DNA of 64,000 nucleotides from Paraspadella gotoi (GCA_051294375.1 CM119266.1:25982851-26046850), one strand, 5' to 3'. Counted from the stretch's first letter, positions 1-12,935 are shown. Numbers and translations are program-made. Notes: generated from the sequence alone by a model not told the origin.

Positions 1-172
1 TTTATTAGGGAAGGAAGATATCAAAAAATAATACATAAATCCTGCTTATTGATTTTTGTTTTGTTTATCCTTTGATTATTGTTATTTTAGAGAGAACAAA
101 GAAGAGAGAAGTTTTTGCAAGTTGGAAAGAGAGCGAGAGAAGAAAGTAAAAAACAAAGAAAGAGAAAGAAAT

Positions 173-212
<40 letters not shown>

Positions 213-546
213 GCTCGACTCTCATGATGAATATGTTCCTTTTTCTTTGTTTTGATGTTTCGTCGATTCTGTGGCGGCTTTTTGGAGAATAAAAAAACAA
301 CATTTTCACGAAACATTTTGGCGAAACAGCCAACGAAAATGGTTGACTCGAAATATCATTCGATCTTTCTCGCTCTTCGACAACCATCGTCTCAAATACT
401 TTTTCTTTCTTTTCTTTTTGTTTTTTTTTTATGTTTTCATTTAGGGTAAATTTTTTATTGCTTGTTATTCCGTTTTGTTTGAATTTTTGTTTTGGCGGAG
501 GAGGGGGCGTTTTACGCAGGATTTCCCGCTCACGCTTAGACGCCGC

Positions 547-548
<2 letters not shown>

Positions 549-637
<89 letters not shown>
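549..637. repeat. (CT)n microsatellite
   Basis: An almost pure run of CT dinucleotides about 89 bp long. It explains the long serine-leucine open frames on this strand and arginine-glutamate frames on the other. Confidence 0.95.
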
Positions 638-643
<6 letters not shown>

Positions 644-2064
644 TCAACCTGTCTCGTCAACTACATTCAATATTTATACAGCGGCTTAAAAAAAAAGCTC
701 ACTGCGCTTTGCGTACTCCAGGATTACCCGGCCATCGTCTCTGCGCCGTTAAAAGCCTTACTCTCGTGTCCCGTCCGTTCGCATCAAATCTCCAATCCAA
801 AAAAAAAATCGCCAGGCCTCTTTTTTACTTTTTCCGCATCGCGACAGCCTGGCGTCTCGTTGTCCGCCTGCTCAACCGAACAGCTCTCACTGTTCTTTTT
901 TTTTTTAATGAGAGAGCTGTCTGAATTGATCTCGAGTTGACTTCAATTGTTCTCCTTCAGTAGATATTTTTTTTTAGTCTTTCGTTTTCTGTTTCTTTTT
1001 TTTTTTTTTTTACTTTCGTCGATCGCGGAGTTATGACCGCGACGAATATTTTTTTACTTGGGTTTTGACTCGTTATTATAACATTTTTTGAAATAAATTT
1101 TACTTTTACATCGTAAAAATGCATAAACAAAAGATAAAATTAAAACTTGAAGAAGGCCGAAAACCGAGATTGTCTCTGTCGATGGAGATCGTTAAGGTTA
1201 ATCAAATAATCAATCAATACACCTTATCTTACATCATATTCATACATATTTAAAACTCCTGAGATTAAAAAAGCGTCGTGACATCTGCTCCTTTGTTTCT
1301 CTTTCTTTCTCTCTAATTATACATATCTGTTTTTTTCTTTCTCTCTCTCGCTCTCGCTCTCTCGCCTGGTTATTACACCGCCAGCGCCAACACGGCGAGG
1401 TCGAAACCCTCAGCACCGCCCGCTATCTCTCTCTCTCTCTCTCTCTCTCTCTTACTGGTCTGTTTTATATCACTTATCTATCAGAGTTTTTTTTTTCTCG
1501 TCAATTTTGATGACAGTTTTTATATAATCAACGGACAGTCATCAATCGTGTCTCTACGCGGTTTGTCCGTTTGACAAAATTGTGAAAGGACTTTCCAACA
1601 TAAACTAAGCAAGACTGCAGTTATGTCTACTTCTCCGCGAAAGATGATATCGATAACGCCTTCAGCGAAATTCCCAACGTGGTGGCCGTCGTCGTCGTCG
1701 TCGTCGTCGTCCTCGGCATCCTCATTGTCTTCGTTCTCGCTCGTGTCACGAGAGTCGACTTTGCGAAAAATCGATACAACGAGTCAAGTTCTCAGCGAAA
1801 AAGTTCTGCTCGATTAAATTTCTTTGACAAAACGAAAACAATCTTCTCTTTTTCTCAAATCCCGATTTCGTTTTCTGTCCACAAATTATTTTTTCTTCAT
1901 CTCCGCTTTCGTCGCAATCCTTTTTTTTTTTGGGGGGGGGGGAGGAAAGATTTATGTGGGGTCGAGGTGCAGGGTGGTGGGGCCCGGTGGGGCGATTATT
2001 AATCTTCTCTTCCGGTTCGACGGCGCTTTAATCAAATTCTTCCGCGGGTCTTAATTCAAGTCGC

Positions 2065-2108
2065 CGATTCAGCGTCGATTCAGCGTCGATTCAGCGTCGA
2101 TTCAGCGT
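2065..2108. repeat. 11-bp tandem repeat, four units
   Basis: Four perfect head-to-tail copies of CGATTCAGCGT, just upstream of the first assembly gap. Confidence 0.9.
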
Positions 2109-2272
2109 TCCTCGACGGGAGTCGTTCGCTTAATCCTTCGTCTGGTCCGAATTATACGCGGGCCGATCGCCGTAACTGGACCGTAAATGGACGCCCACGT
2201 TGGGTCAACGGTGACGCTCGCCGACACATGACGCAAGCGGTGATTCTCGTTTACGACTTCGTCACTCGCCGC

Positions 2273-2297
2273 NNNNNNNNNNNNNNNNNNNNNNNNN
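2273..2297. other. Assembly gap, 25 N
   Basis: A run of exactly 25 N. The sequence right after it is the first base of a block repeated identically after another 25-N gap at 6835-6859. Confidence 0.99.
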
Positions 2298-2934
2298 ACC
2301 AAACTTTGGGCCAAAGCCATATAGTTGCTCTGACAAAAAATGGCGGGAAGAACTTTAAAAAGAACCATAAGCCTTCCAAAAATCAAAACTGCTAATAAAG
2401 TTATATTATTTTTATTATTATTTATAATTATCATTGATATTTATGTCTATATCGTATTTATTATTCTTATTTTTTCTCATAAACTAGTTTCTGAATTATA
2501 TAGACGTTACATAAACCGAAATATCAATTAATGGAGTCAACAGAATAAATATACGTAAAACATTTAAGAGCCGTTTTATGAGGAAAGTAAAACGAAAGTC
2601 AGAAGCAACAAGAACCGCAGCTGTGAAGGCAGGGGAAAAAAAATACTCCCCAATGACAAGCATTATTGCCGACTCCAAGCCACTGAACGTCTCCTACTTA
2701 TGACAGCCTCGCTTCCATACATCGATTTGGAAAGAAAAAAAAAACCCCGGGCGCGGAGACGAAGCCATCCAAAGAAAACGGTTTTCACGGACCAACGCGT
2801 TCGCGTTCAAGGACTTCAAGACCTTTTGATCCGCCGTCGCTTTGTTGGAAGAAAAACGTTTCACGGTTTGTAAGTATTAATGGTTGGTGGTAAATATATA
2901 ATGGTATGGAATTGGTAAAACAAATATAAAAATT

Positions 2935-3027
2935 ATCCATTCATTTAATAAATAACTTAATAAGCTATCTTACCCTGACTTTGGACAGGCTTTTGTGGTT
3001 TAAGGCCTCCATCACTCTTAAAAGATA
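2935..3027 (-). repeat. R1 dispersed repeat, variant in block copy 1
   Basis: On the minus strand this matches the R1 core: GTGATGGAGGCC, then AAGCCTGTCCAAAGTCAGGG, then AATGAATGGATAATTTTTAT. It differs from the other R1 copies by a few bases inserted around AATAAATAACTTAATAAGC. The same element appears at 7497 and, inverted, at 12834. Confidence 0.8.
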
Positions 3028-4420
3028 ATGTAAGTGTGTATATATAATGCTGGTCGTTTCTGTTTTAATCTGTTTTAAAAATCCAGTGGCTGCGTCATTT
3101 ATGTACAATACAAATGCTTTCGGGTTAAAAAACGAAGGATGAAAATTTGGGAGACCAAATTTGATGAAATTATAATGGAAATAGGTTAAGTAGATTGATA
3201 AAAATTGCCTGAATTATTTAAAGGTACGCTAAAATGACAAACTAAAAAAAAATTGCATTGACGCAAAAGCGGCGGCCGCCTGGGAAAAAAAAAAAAATAG
3301 CAAGGTCACCCATCCGTTCGTTCTCTCTCCGTCGCGCGGACCATGAACCGGAAACGCGTTACGTCCCTTTTATCGTTTCCTGACGAGAATACAGAACATT
3401 TCTCCACAGTCAGCCTTCAGTGCCCGAGCTGTTGTTGTTGTGTTGTTGTTGATGTCTTTCGCGGATTTTTTTGTTGTTGTTGGAAGCTTAAAAAAAAAAC
3501 GTAGTCGTAAAATCGGTGGAGATTTGTTGTTGAATTGTTTAAAAGTTCAGAGAGCAGTTCGGAGAGCAGTTCGGGAAATCAGTTCTTACACTGTTAGTTG
3601 ATTTCGAATTTTCACGTTGGTTGAATTCGCTGAAAGAATTAATTCGAACGCGACGGAAGATTTACGGGAGGAAGGAAGAAGAAAAATGACCGGCGAGGCG
3701 CGGTGGCGTCTCGGGCACACCTTGTCGAGCGTGTCGGAAGGAAGATGTAGATGTGGAGTAGAAAAGATTTATAAAAAAACTGTTTTATTTAAATAACAAA
3801 ATCAAACTTTATGTAGGAAAAATCGTAATTTTCTATTTATCGTTTCATTTCTAAATATATTGTAATTCTTGACTCAATAGTCCTTGCTTGTCAGAAGATA
3901 AATTATTCAAGGGAGCACTGGGGTCGCGGAATCAATTTCGAACAAAACAGAAGCAAAAACCCATAAATTGTTCCGAAGATGCTTCGTTTTTCCTTTTCCT
4001 TTTATTAAGTCTCATTTCTTTTCTTTTTTCGTCGTCGCTTTCGTCGTAGTAATTGTCGTCGTCGTCGTCGTCGTCGACTAAGCTTTTATTGTATTTTGCG
4101 CCGCAAATGTCCACATCGTGGTCATCGTCGTTGTCGTTGTAGTTGTTGTCATCGACATCGTCTTTCCTGTCGTCGTGAACAATTTCGTCGTCGTCGTCGT
4201 CGTCGTCGTCGACGACGTCATCGTCTCTGTGGTTAAAACTAAAAGATGGAGATTCTATGCAGATGGCGGAACCGAGAGAACAAAGAGACGGAAAAGTAGG
4301 GAAGTTTTTTTAAGTTTTTTTTTTTTTGCAAAGAAAATTAAACGTAAAAATGTAGTCGAGTGGAGAGAGTTTGTTACTGAGAGAATAGAAAGAAAAAGAG
4401 TAAAGGATGATAACGAGTAA

Positions 4421-4515
<95 letters not shown>
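4421..4515. repeat. (GA)n microsatellite
   Basis: Long GA tract inside duplicated block copy 1. It recurs with the same length near 8983-9077 in copy 2 and as (CT)n near 11083-11172 in the inverted copy. Confidence 0.93.
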
Positions 4516-4518
<3 letters not shown>

Positions 4519-5478
4519 AGAGACATAGGGCAAGAGCGTCTGAATGAACGAGAACAGAATCGTAAAGTTGACGTTTGTTCGGAAAAGAAATATAGATGGT
4601 TGGAAGACAATAGCAATTCGGTTTCGTCCTTTGAAAATTCTCTCGCTCTGGTGGTTGCAGTGTCGGCAATGGTGGTCGAGGTGGGGATGGGGTGGTAGCG
4701 ATGGCGGCGGGACTGGTGGCTTCGGTGGCGGTGTCTATAGTGGTTCCAGTAGCGATGGTGGTTGTGGTTTCGGTGTCGGTTGCATTGGTGGTTTCTGGAG
4801 GTGGAATTATTTGATAACCTTGTCATATTCACAAAGAATGAATTTTTATTAAACAGTATATACATATTAAGAAATGATGTTGGGATTACATAATTTGTTT
4901 TTTAAGTACGTTTCTAATTTGATTCTCTTTATATGCTTCTGTATCATAATTTATGTTAATGAAAACCACTCATTAAGCAATATAAGTATAACAGATGATA
5001 AAGGCGGCGTAAAAAGTTCAAAAACTATCACTATCACTATCACAAAAACTATCAGTAGAGGTGAGTTGTCAGAACTAAGGAGCGAGAGGCTGGAACGGCG
5101 ATGGAACATTTGGGTGGGACAAGAGACGAAAGGGCAAACTGGTGGAAGGTGGAAAAAGGCAAGGCTGAGGTGGGTTGGGTTAGTCGAAGGCAGGTGGAGA
5201 ATGAAACAATTGGAACTTGGCTGAGAAAGACGGCATCGTTGCCGTTGGTTACCGGAAGTTAAAATTCATTCTCCGGCGGCGGGAGGGAAGAAAAGAGAAA
5301 GGACTCAAATGAGTGAAAGAATTTCGATGGCAAAATAGAAAAGAAATGGAAAACAATGGGGACTCTTTTGGTGAGTCGTCCCGCGAAGATAAAAGAAGAT
5401 CGTTCACAGGAAAAACGACGTCGTCCGAATGTGGAATACGGCGTAATTGGTCGGGCCTAGAAGCGGAGATCGGCAAGT

Positions 5479-5828
5479 GGACTGTTCTAAACTTGTTTGG
5501 TTTTTTGATCAAATCAAGCAAAGCTACAGACATTTAGTACGTACATTGGGTTAGGGTTTTTTTTTAATCGGATTCGTCCTTTTCGATAACATCTCCGTTG
5601 GAGGTTTAATTAGTTTCAACAATCACGAAGGTTCCCAAGAGCCAAGAGAAGATGCGGCGCCGAGGAGATACTGGAGACATCGTCCGCCTAAGCAGACGTC
5701 GTCCGCATGGAAACGAGAAAATTCTTTTTGAGTCGAAGAAATTTTTTTTTCTTTTCAAAACCAATAAAGCGGAAAAGCGGTGGAGATATCGACGGGGGAA
5801 AAAAGGATTCCATTTCTTCCAGGAATAC

Positions 5829-5867
<39 letters not shown>

Positions 5868-6436
5868 CTGGAGGCGTAAACTTTGTCGTCTTCTTTGTCT
5901 TCGTCTTCATTGTCGTTTTCGTCGTCGTTATCATCATCGTCATCGTAATCATCATGATCATCATCATCGCAGTTTCAAACGCGTCCTCTGAGAATAGAAT
6001 CCGTCAGAGAGACGCGCCGAGTTTGACGCGCAAACAGGTTTGTTCCGTCGGCGCCGCGGGGCGCGCGCGTCGCCAGAGAGAACGACGATCGTATATTGGA
6101 TTTTCTCTGGAAAATAATCGAGCGCCGAGGAAGGGGGGGGGAAGGGCGCGGGGGACGGGACGGGAGTGGAAGTAGTGGGCGCTCGATTATTTTCCAGAGA
6201 AAATCCAATATACGATCGTCGTTCTCTCTGGCGACGCGCGCGCCCCGCGGCGCCGACGGAACAAACCTGTTTGCGCGTCAAACTCGGCGCGTCTCTCTGA
6301 CGGATTCTATTCTCAGAGGACGCGTTTGAAACTGCGATGATGATGATCATGATGATTACGATGACGATGATGATAACGACGACGAAAACGACAATGAAGA
6401 CGAAGACAAAGAAGACGACAAAGTTTACGCCTCCAG

Positions 6437-6484
<48 letters not shown>

Positions 6485-6834
6485 GTATTCCCTGGAAGAA
6501 ATGGAATCCTTTTTTCCCCCGTCGATATCTCCACCGTTTTTCCGCTTTATTGGTTTTGAAAAGAAAAAAAAATTTCTTCGACTCAAAAAGAATTTTCTCG
6601 TTTCCATGCGGACGACGTCTGCTTAGGCGGACGATGTCTCCAGTATCTCCTCGGCGCCGCATCTTCTCTTGGCTCTTGGGAACCTTCGTGATTGTTGAAA
6701 CTAATTAAACCTCCAACGGAGATGTTATCGAAAAGGACGAATCCGATTAAAAAAAACCCTAACCCAATGTACGTACTAAATGTCTGTAGCTTTGCTTGAT
6801 TTGATCAAAAAACCAAACAAGTTTAGAACAGTCC
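5479..6834. repeat. 1.35-kb palindrome (arms about 650 bp)
   Basis: The left arm, 5479-6126, is the reverse complement of 6178-6834. GGACTGTTCTAAAC opens the left arm and GTTTAGAACAGTCC closes the right. The arms are nearly identical; the main difference is the length of a (GTC)n/(GAC)n tract, 5830-5868 against 6437-6484. The spacer is 51 bp. Open frames appear in mirrored pairs, as expected of a palindrome, and are not supported as genes. The right arm ends directly at a 25-N gap. Confidence 0.93.
6127..6177 (+). other. G-rich spacer at the palindrome centre
   Basis: The single-copy loop between the palindrome arms contains runs of nine, three, five, three and three G within about 45 bases. 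That pattern could form a G-quadruplex on the plus strand. Function is not known. Confidence 0.6.
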
Positions 6835-6859
6835 NNNNNNNNNNNNNNNNNNNNNNNNN
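6835..6859. other. Assembly gap, 25 N
   Basis: A run of exactly 25 N between the 1.35-kb palindrome and the second copy of the 3.18-kb block. Confidence 0.99.
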
Positions 6860-8982
6860 ACCAAACTTTGGGCCAAAGCCATATAGTTGCTCTGACAAAA
6901 AATGGCGGGAAGAACTTTAAAAAGAACCATAAGCCTTCCAAAAATCAAAACTGCTAATAAAGTTATATTATTTTTATTATTATTTATAATTATCATTGAT
7001 ATTTATGTCTATATCGTATTTATTATTCTTATTTTTTCTCATAAACTAGTTTCTGAATTATATAGACGTTACATAAACCGAAATATCAATTAATGGAGTC
7101 AACAGAATAAATATACGTAAAACATTTAAGAGCCGTTTTATGAGGAAAGTAAAACGAAAGTCAGAAGCAACAAGAACCGCAGCTGTGAAGGCAGGGGAAA
7201 AAAAATACTCCCCAATGACAAGCATTATTGCCGACTCCAAGCCACTGAACGTCTCCTACTTATGACAGCCTCGCTTCCATACATCGATTTGGAAAGAAAA
7301 AAAAAACCCCGGGCGCGGAGACGAAGCCATCCAAAGAAAACGGTTTTCACGGACCAACGCGTTCGCGTTCAAGGACTTCAAGACCTTTTGATCCGCCGTC
7401 GCTTTGTTGGAAGAAAAACGTTTCACGGTTTGTAAGTATTAATGGTTGGTGGTAAATATATAATGGTATGGAATTGGTAAAACAAATATAAAAATTATCC
7501 ATTCATTTAATAAATAACTTAATAAGCTATCTTACCCTGACTTTGGACAGGCTTTTGTGGTTTAAGGCCTCCATCACTCTTAAAAGATAATGTAAGTGTG
7601 TATATATAATGCTGGTCGTTTCTGTTTTAATCTGTTTTAAAAATCCAGTGGCTGCGTCATTTATGTACAATACAAATGCTTTCGGGTTAAAAAACGAAGG
7701 ATGAAAATTTGGGAGACCAAATTTGATGAAATTATAATGGAAATAGGTTAAGTAGATTGATAAAAATTGCCTGAATTATTTAAAGGTACGCTAAAATGAC
7801 AAACTAAAAAAAAATTGCATTGACGCAAAAGCGGCGGCCGCCTGGGAAAAAAAAAAAAATAGCAAGGTCACCCATCCGTTCGTTCTCTCTCCGTCGCGCG
7901 GACCATGAACCGGAAACGCGTTACGTCCCTTTTATCGTTTCCTGACGAGAATACAGAACATTTCTCCACAGTCAGCCTTCAGTGCCCGAGCTGTTGTTGT
8001 TGTGTTGTTGTTGATGTCTTTCGCGGATTTTTTTGTTGTTGTTGGAAGCTTAAAAAAAAAACGTAGTCGTAAAATCGGTGGAGATTTGTTGTTGAATTGT
8101 TTAAAAGTTCAGAGAGCAGTTCGGAGAGCAGTTCGGGAAATCAGTTCTTACACTGTTAGTTGATTTCGAATTTTCACGTTGGTTGAATTCGCTGAAAGAA
8201 TTAATTCGAACGCGACGGAAGATTTACGGGAGGAAGGAAGAAGAAAAATGACCGGCGAGGCGCGGTGGCGTCTCGGGCACACCTTGTCGAGCGTGTCGGA
8301 AGGAAGATGTAGATGTGGAGTAGAAAAGATTTATAAAAAAACTGTTTTATTTAAATAACAAAATCAAACTTTATGTAGGAAAAATCGTAATTTTCTATTT
8401 ATCGTTTCATTTCTAAATATATTGTAATTCTTGACTCAATAGTCCTTGCTTGTCAGAAGATAAATTATTCAAGGGAGCACTGGGGTCGCGGAATCAATTT
8501 CGAACAAAACAGAAGCAAAAACCCATAAATTGTTCCGAAGATGCTTCGTTTTTCCTTTTCCTTTTATTAAGTCTCATTTCTTTTCTTTTTTCGTCGTCGC
8601 TTTCGTCGTAGTAATTGTCGTCGTCGTCGTCGTCGTCGACTAAGCTTTTATTGTATTTTGCGCCGCAAATGTCCACATCGTGGTCATCGTCGTTGTCGTT
8701 GTAGTTGTTGTCATCGACATCGTCTTTCCTGTCGTCGTGAACAATTTCGTCGTCGTCGTCGTCGTCGTCGTCGACGACGTCATCGTCTCTGTGGTTAAAA
8801 CTAAAAGATGGAGATTCTATGCAGATGGCGGAACCGAGAGAACAAAGAGACGGAAAAGTAGGGAAGTTTTTTTAAGTTTTTTTTTTTTTGCAAAGAAAAT
8901 TAAACGTAAAAATGTAGTCGAGTGGAGAGAGTTTGTTACTGAGAGAATAGAAAGAAAAAGAGTAAAGGATGATAACGAGTAA

Positions 8983-9080
<98 letters not shown>

Positions 9081-10040
9081 AGAGACATAGGGCAAGAGCG
9101 TCTGAATGAACGAGAACAGAATCGTAAAGTTGACGTTTGTTCGGAAAAGAAATATAGATGGTTGGAAGACAATAGCAATTCGGTTTCGTCCTTTGAAAAT
9201 TCTCTCGCTCTGGTGGTTGCAGTGTCGGCAATGGTGGTCGAGGTGGGGATGGGGTGGTAGCGATGGCGGCGGGACTGGTGGCTTCGGTGGCGGTGTCTAT
9301 AGTGGTTCCAGTAGCGATGGTGGTTGTGGTTTCGGTGTCGGTTGCATTGGTGGTTTCTGGAGGTGGAATTATTTGATAACCTTGTCATATTCACAAAGAA
9401 TGAATTTTTATTAAACAGTATATACATATTAAGAAATGATGTTGGGATTACATAATTTGTTTTTTAAGTACGTTTCTAATTTGATTCTCTTTATATGCTT
9501 CTGTATCATAATTTATGTTAATGAAAACCACTCATTAAGCAATATAAGTATAACAGATGATAAAGGCGGCGTAAAAAGTTCAAAAACTATCACTATCACT
9601 ATCACAAAAACTATCAGTAGAGGTGAGTTGTCAGAACTAAGGAGCGAGAGGCTGGAACGGCGATGGAACATTTGGGTGGGACAAGAGACGAAAGGGCAAA
9701 CTGGTGGAAGGTGGAAAAAGGCAAGGCTGAGGTGGGTTGGGTTAGTCGAAGGCAGGTGGAGAATGAAACAATTGGAACTTGGCTGAGAAAGACGGCATCG
9801 TTGCCGTTGGTTACCGGAAGTTAAAATTCATTCTCCGGCGGCGGGAGGGAAGAAAAGAGAAAGGACTCAAATGAGTGAAAGAATTTCGATGGCAAAATAG
9901 AAAAGAAATGGAAAACAATGGGGACTCTTTTGGTGAGTCGTCCCGCGAAGATAAAAGAAGATCGTTCACAGGAAAAACGACGTCGTCCGAATGTGGAATA
10001 CGGCGTAATTGGTCGGGCCTAGAAGCGGAGATCGGCAAGT
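6860..10040 (+). repeat. 3.18-kb duplicated block, copy 2
   Basis: A direct repeat of 2298-5478 with no difference seen by eye. Like copy 1, it starts at the first base after a 25-N gap. After 10040 the sequence turns back on itself: 10041 onward is the reverse complement of sequence ending near 10007, leaving a spacer of about 33 bp. It carries its own R1 copy near 7497-7589 and (GA)n tract near 8983-9077. Confidence 0.92.
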
Positions 10041-10590
10041 TACGCCGTATTCCACATTCGGACGACGTCGTTTTTCCTGTGAACGATTTTCTTTTATCTT
10101 CGCGGGACGACTCACCAAAAGAGTCCCCATTGTTTTCCATTTCTTTTCTATTTTGCCATCGAAATTCTTTCACTCATTTGAGTCCTTTCTCTTTTCTTCC
10201 CTCCCGCCGCCGGAGAATGAATTTTAACTTCCGGTAACCAACGGCAACGATGCCGTCTTTCTCAGCCAAGTTCCAATTGTTTCATTCTCCACCTGCCTTC
10301 GACTAACCCAACCCACCTCAGCCTTGCCTTTTTCCACCTTCCACCAGTTTGCCCTTTCGTCTCTTGTCCCACCCAAATGTTCCATCGCCGTTCCAGCCTC
10401 TCGCTCCTTAGTTCTGACAACTCAACCTCTACTGATAGTTTTTGTGATAGTGATAGTGATAGTTTTTGAACTTTTTACGCCGCCTTTATCATCTGTTATA
10501 CTTATATTGCTTAATGAGTGGTTTTCATTAACATAAATTATGATACAGAAGCATATAAAGAGAATCAAATTAGAAACGTACTTAAAAAAC

Positions 10591-10910
10591 NNNNNNNNNN
10601 NNNNNNNNNNNNNNNNNNNNNNNNNNNNNNNNNNNNNNNNNNNNNNNNNNNNNNNNNNNNNNNNNNNNNNNNNNNNNNNNNNNNNNNNNNNNNNNNNNNN
10701 NNNNNNNNNNNNNNNNNNNNNNNNNNNNNNNNNNNNNNNNNNNNNNNNNNNNNNNNNNNNNNNNNNNNNNNNNNNNNNNNNNNNNNNNNNNNNNNNNNNN
10801 NNNNNNNNNNNNNNNNNNNNNNNNNNNNNNNNNNNNNNNNNNNNNNNNNNNNNNNNNNNNNNNNNNNNNNNNNNNNNNNNNNNNNNNNNNNNNNNNNNNN
10901 NNNNNNNNNN
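10591..10910. other. Assembly gap, 320 N
   Basis: A run of N inside the inverted block copy. The matching stretch in copies 1 and 2 is only about 210 bp, so the gap size does not fit the duplicated sequence exactly. Confidence 0.99.
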
Positions 10911-11078
10911 CCCCACCTCGACCACCATTGCCGACACTGCAACCACCAGAGCGAGAGAATTTTCAAAGGACGAAACCGAATTGCTATTGTCTTCCAACCA
11001 TCTATATTTCTTTTCCGAACAAACGTCAACTTTACGATTCTGTTCTCGTTCATTCAGACGCTCTTGCCCTATGTCTCT

Positions 11079-11176
<98 letters not shown>

Positions 11177-11385
11177 TTACTCGTTATCATCCTTTACTCT
11201 TTTTCTTTCTATTCTCTCAGTAACAAACTCTCTCCACTCGACTACATTTTTACGTTTAATTTTCTTTGCAAAAAAAAAAAAACTTAAAAAAACTTCCCTA
11301 CTTTTCCGTCTCTTTGTTCTCTCGGTTCCTCCATCTGCATAGAATCTCCATCTTTTAGTTTTAACCACAGAGACGATGACGTCCG

Positions 11386-11640
11386 ACGTAGCCCATTTTG
11401 CACAAGTTTAATTTTCTTTGGCAAAAAAAAAACTTAAATATAAACTGTACCGCTACTTTCGCGATCGCTTCTGTACTTTATATTGTTCATCAAGCACTCA
11501 GTGGTATATCGCGCCCAAAATACCTTGCCATAGTTTAAGATCATAAATTCATCTTAGTTTTAACCACCAATGAGACGAGGTTTTGATGTTACGAGTATCA
11601 GTAACGTTAACTTGAGCTTTCGACGAACGACGAAATTGTT
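11386..11640. repeat. Copy-specific expansion inside inverted block copy
   Basis: Where copies 1 and 2 have a (GAC)n tract, copy 3 has about 230 extra bases. The insert contains near-repeats of its own flanks: a second version of TTTAATTTTCTTTGG followed by an A run, and a second version of TTAGTTTTAACCACC followed by a GAGACGA motif. This points to local duplication rather than insertion of a foreign element. Confidence 0.6.
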
Positions 11641-11972
11641 CAGGTCAGACGACAGGAAAGACGATGTCGATGACAACAACTACAACGACAACGACGATGA
11701 CCACGATGTTGGCACTTTGCGGCGCGCAAAATACAATAAAACTTAGTCGACGACGACGACGACGACGACAATATACCTAGACGATAAGCGACGACGAAAA
11801 AAGAAAAGAAATGAGACTTAATAAAGGAAAAGGAAAAACGAAGCATCTTCGGAACAATTTATGGCGTTTTTGCTTCTGTTTTGTTCGAAATTGATTCCGG
11901 CGACCCCAGTGCTCCCTTGAATAATTTATCTTCTGACAAGCAAGACTATTGAGGTCAAGAATTACAATATAT

Positions 11973-11997
11973 NNNNNNNNNNNNNNNNNNNNNNNNN
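11973..11997. other. Assembly gap, 25 N
   Basis: A run of exactly 25 N inside the inverted block copy. Confidence 0.99.
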
Positions 11998-12833
11998 TTA
12001 GAAATGAAACGATAAATAGAAAAATTACGATTTTTCCTACATAAAGTTTGATTTTGTTATTTAAATAAAACAGTTTTTTTATAAATCTTTTCTACTCCAC
12101 ATCTACATCTTTCCTTCCGACACGCTCGACAAGGGTGTGCCCGAGACGCCACCGCGCCTCGCCGGTCATTTTTCTTCTTCCTTCCTCCCGTAAATCTTCC
12201 GTCGCGTTCGAATTAATTCTTTCAGCGAATTCAACCAACGTGAAAATTCGAAATCAACTAACAGTGTAAGAACTGATTTCCGAACTGCTCTCCGAACTGC
12301 TCTCTGAACTTTTAAACAATTCAACAACAAATCTCCACCGATTTTACGACTACGTTTTTTTTTAAGCTTCCAACAACAACAAAAAATCCGCGAAAGACAT
12401 CAACAACAACACAACAACAACAGCTCGGGCACTGAAGGCTGACTGTGGAGAAATGTTCTGTATTCTCGTCAGGAAACGATAAAAGGGACGTAACGCGTTT
12501 CCGGTTCATGGTCCGCGCGACGGAGAGAGAACGAACGGATGGGTGACCTTGCTATTTTTTTTTATATTTTCCCAGGCAGCCGCCGCTTTTGCGTCAATGC
12601 AATTTTTTTTTAGTTTGTCATTTTAGCGTACCTTTACATAATTCAGGCAATTTTTATCAATCTACTTAACCTATTTCCATTATAATTTCATCAAATTTGG
12701 TCTCCAAATTTTCATCCTTCGTTTTTTAACCCGAAAGCATTTGTATTGTACATAAATGACGCAGCCACTGGATTTTAAAACAGATTAAAACAGAAACGAC
12801 CAGCATTATATATACACACTTACATTATCTTTT

Positions 12834-12935
12834 AAGAGTGATGGAGGCCTTAAACCACAAAAGCCTGTCCAAAGTCAGGGGTAAGATAGCTTATTAAGTT
12901 ATTTATTAAATGAATGGATAATTTTTATATTTGTT
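12834..12935 (+). repeat. R1 dispersed repeat, inverted-block variant
   Basis: Starts GAGTGATGGAGGCCTTAAACC and continues through AAGCCTGTCCAAAGTCAGGGG to AATGAATGGATAATTTTTAT. It is the mirror of the R1 copies at 2935 and 7497. Confidence 0.8.

Larger units (their letters stand above)
1..2272. other. Non-coding region with microsatellites
   Basis: No convincing exon is seen. The stretch holds a short (GA)n tract near 180-210, a long (CT)n tract at 549-637, smaller (CT)n tracts near 1340-1365 and 1424-1452, several poly-T runs and a (GTC)n tract near 1686-1713. Open frames here encode serine-leucine or arginine-glutamate runs, which is what CT or GA repeats give in any frame. Confidence 0.6.
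2298..5478 (+). repeat. 3.18-kb duplicated block, copy 1
   Basis: This block recurs at 6860-10040 at a constant offset of 4562 bases. By eye the two copies are identical, including microsatellite lengths. It recurs inverted and slightly diverged at 10041-13559. It contains an R1 repeat, GTC-rich tracts near 4029-4230 and a (GA)n tract near 4421-4515. Its open frames are poly-Val, poly-Asp or Ser-Leu runs made by these simple repeats; no gene is supported. Confidence 0.92.

Noticed and set aside
549-637. Long Ser-Leu or Arg-Glu open frames across this and other CT/GA tracts (for example 4374-4865, 14129-14509, 38218-38970, 62727-63203)
   Set aside because: A CT or GA dinucleotide repeat has no stop codon in any frame, so these frames arise automatically and show no other coding signs.
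4118-4230. Valine-rich and aspartate-rich frames around GTC tracts (also 8680-8780)
   Set aside because: They are translations of a trinucleotide repeat in duplicated non-coding blocks; frames end quickly outside the repeat.
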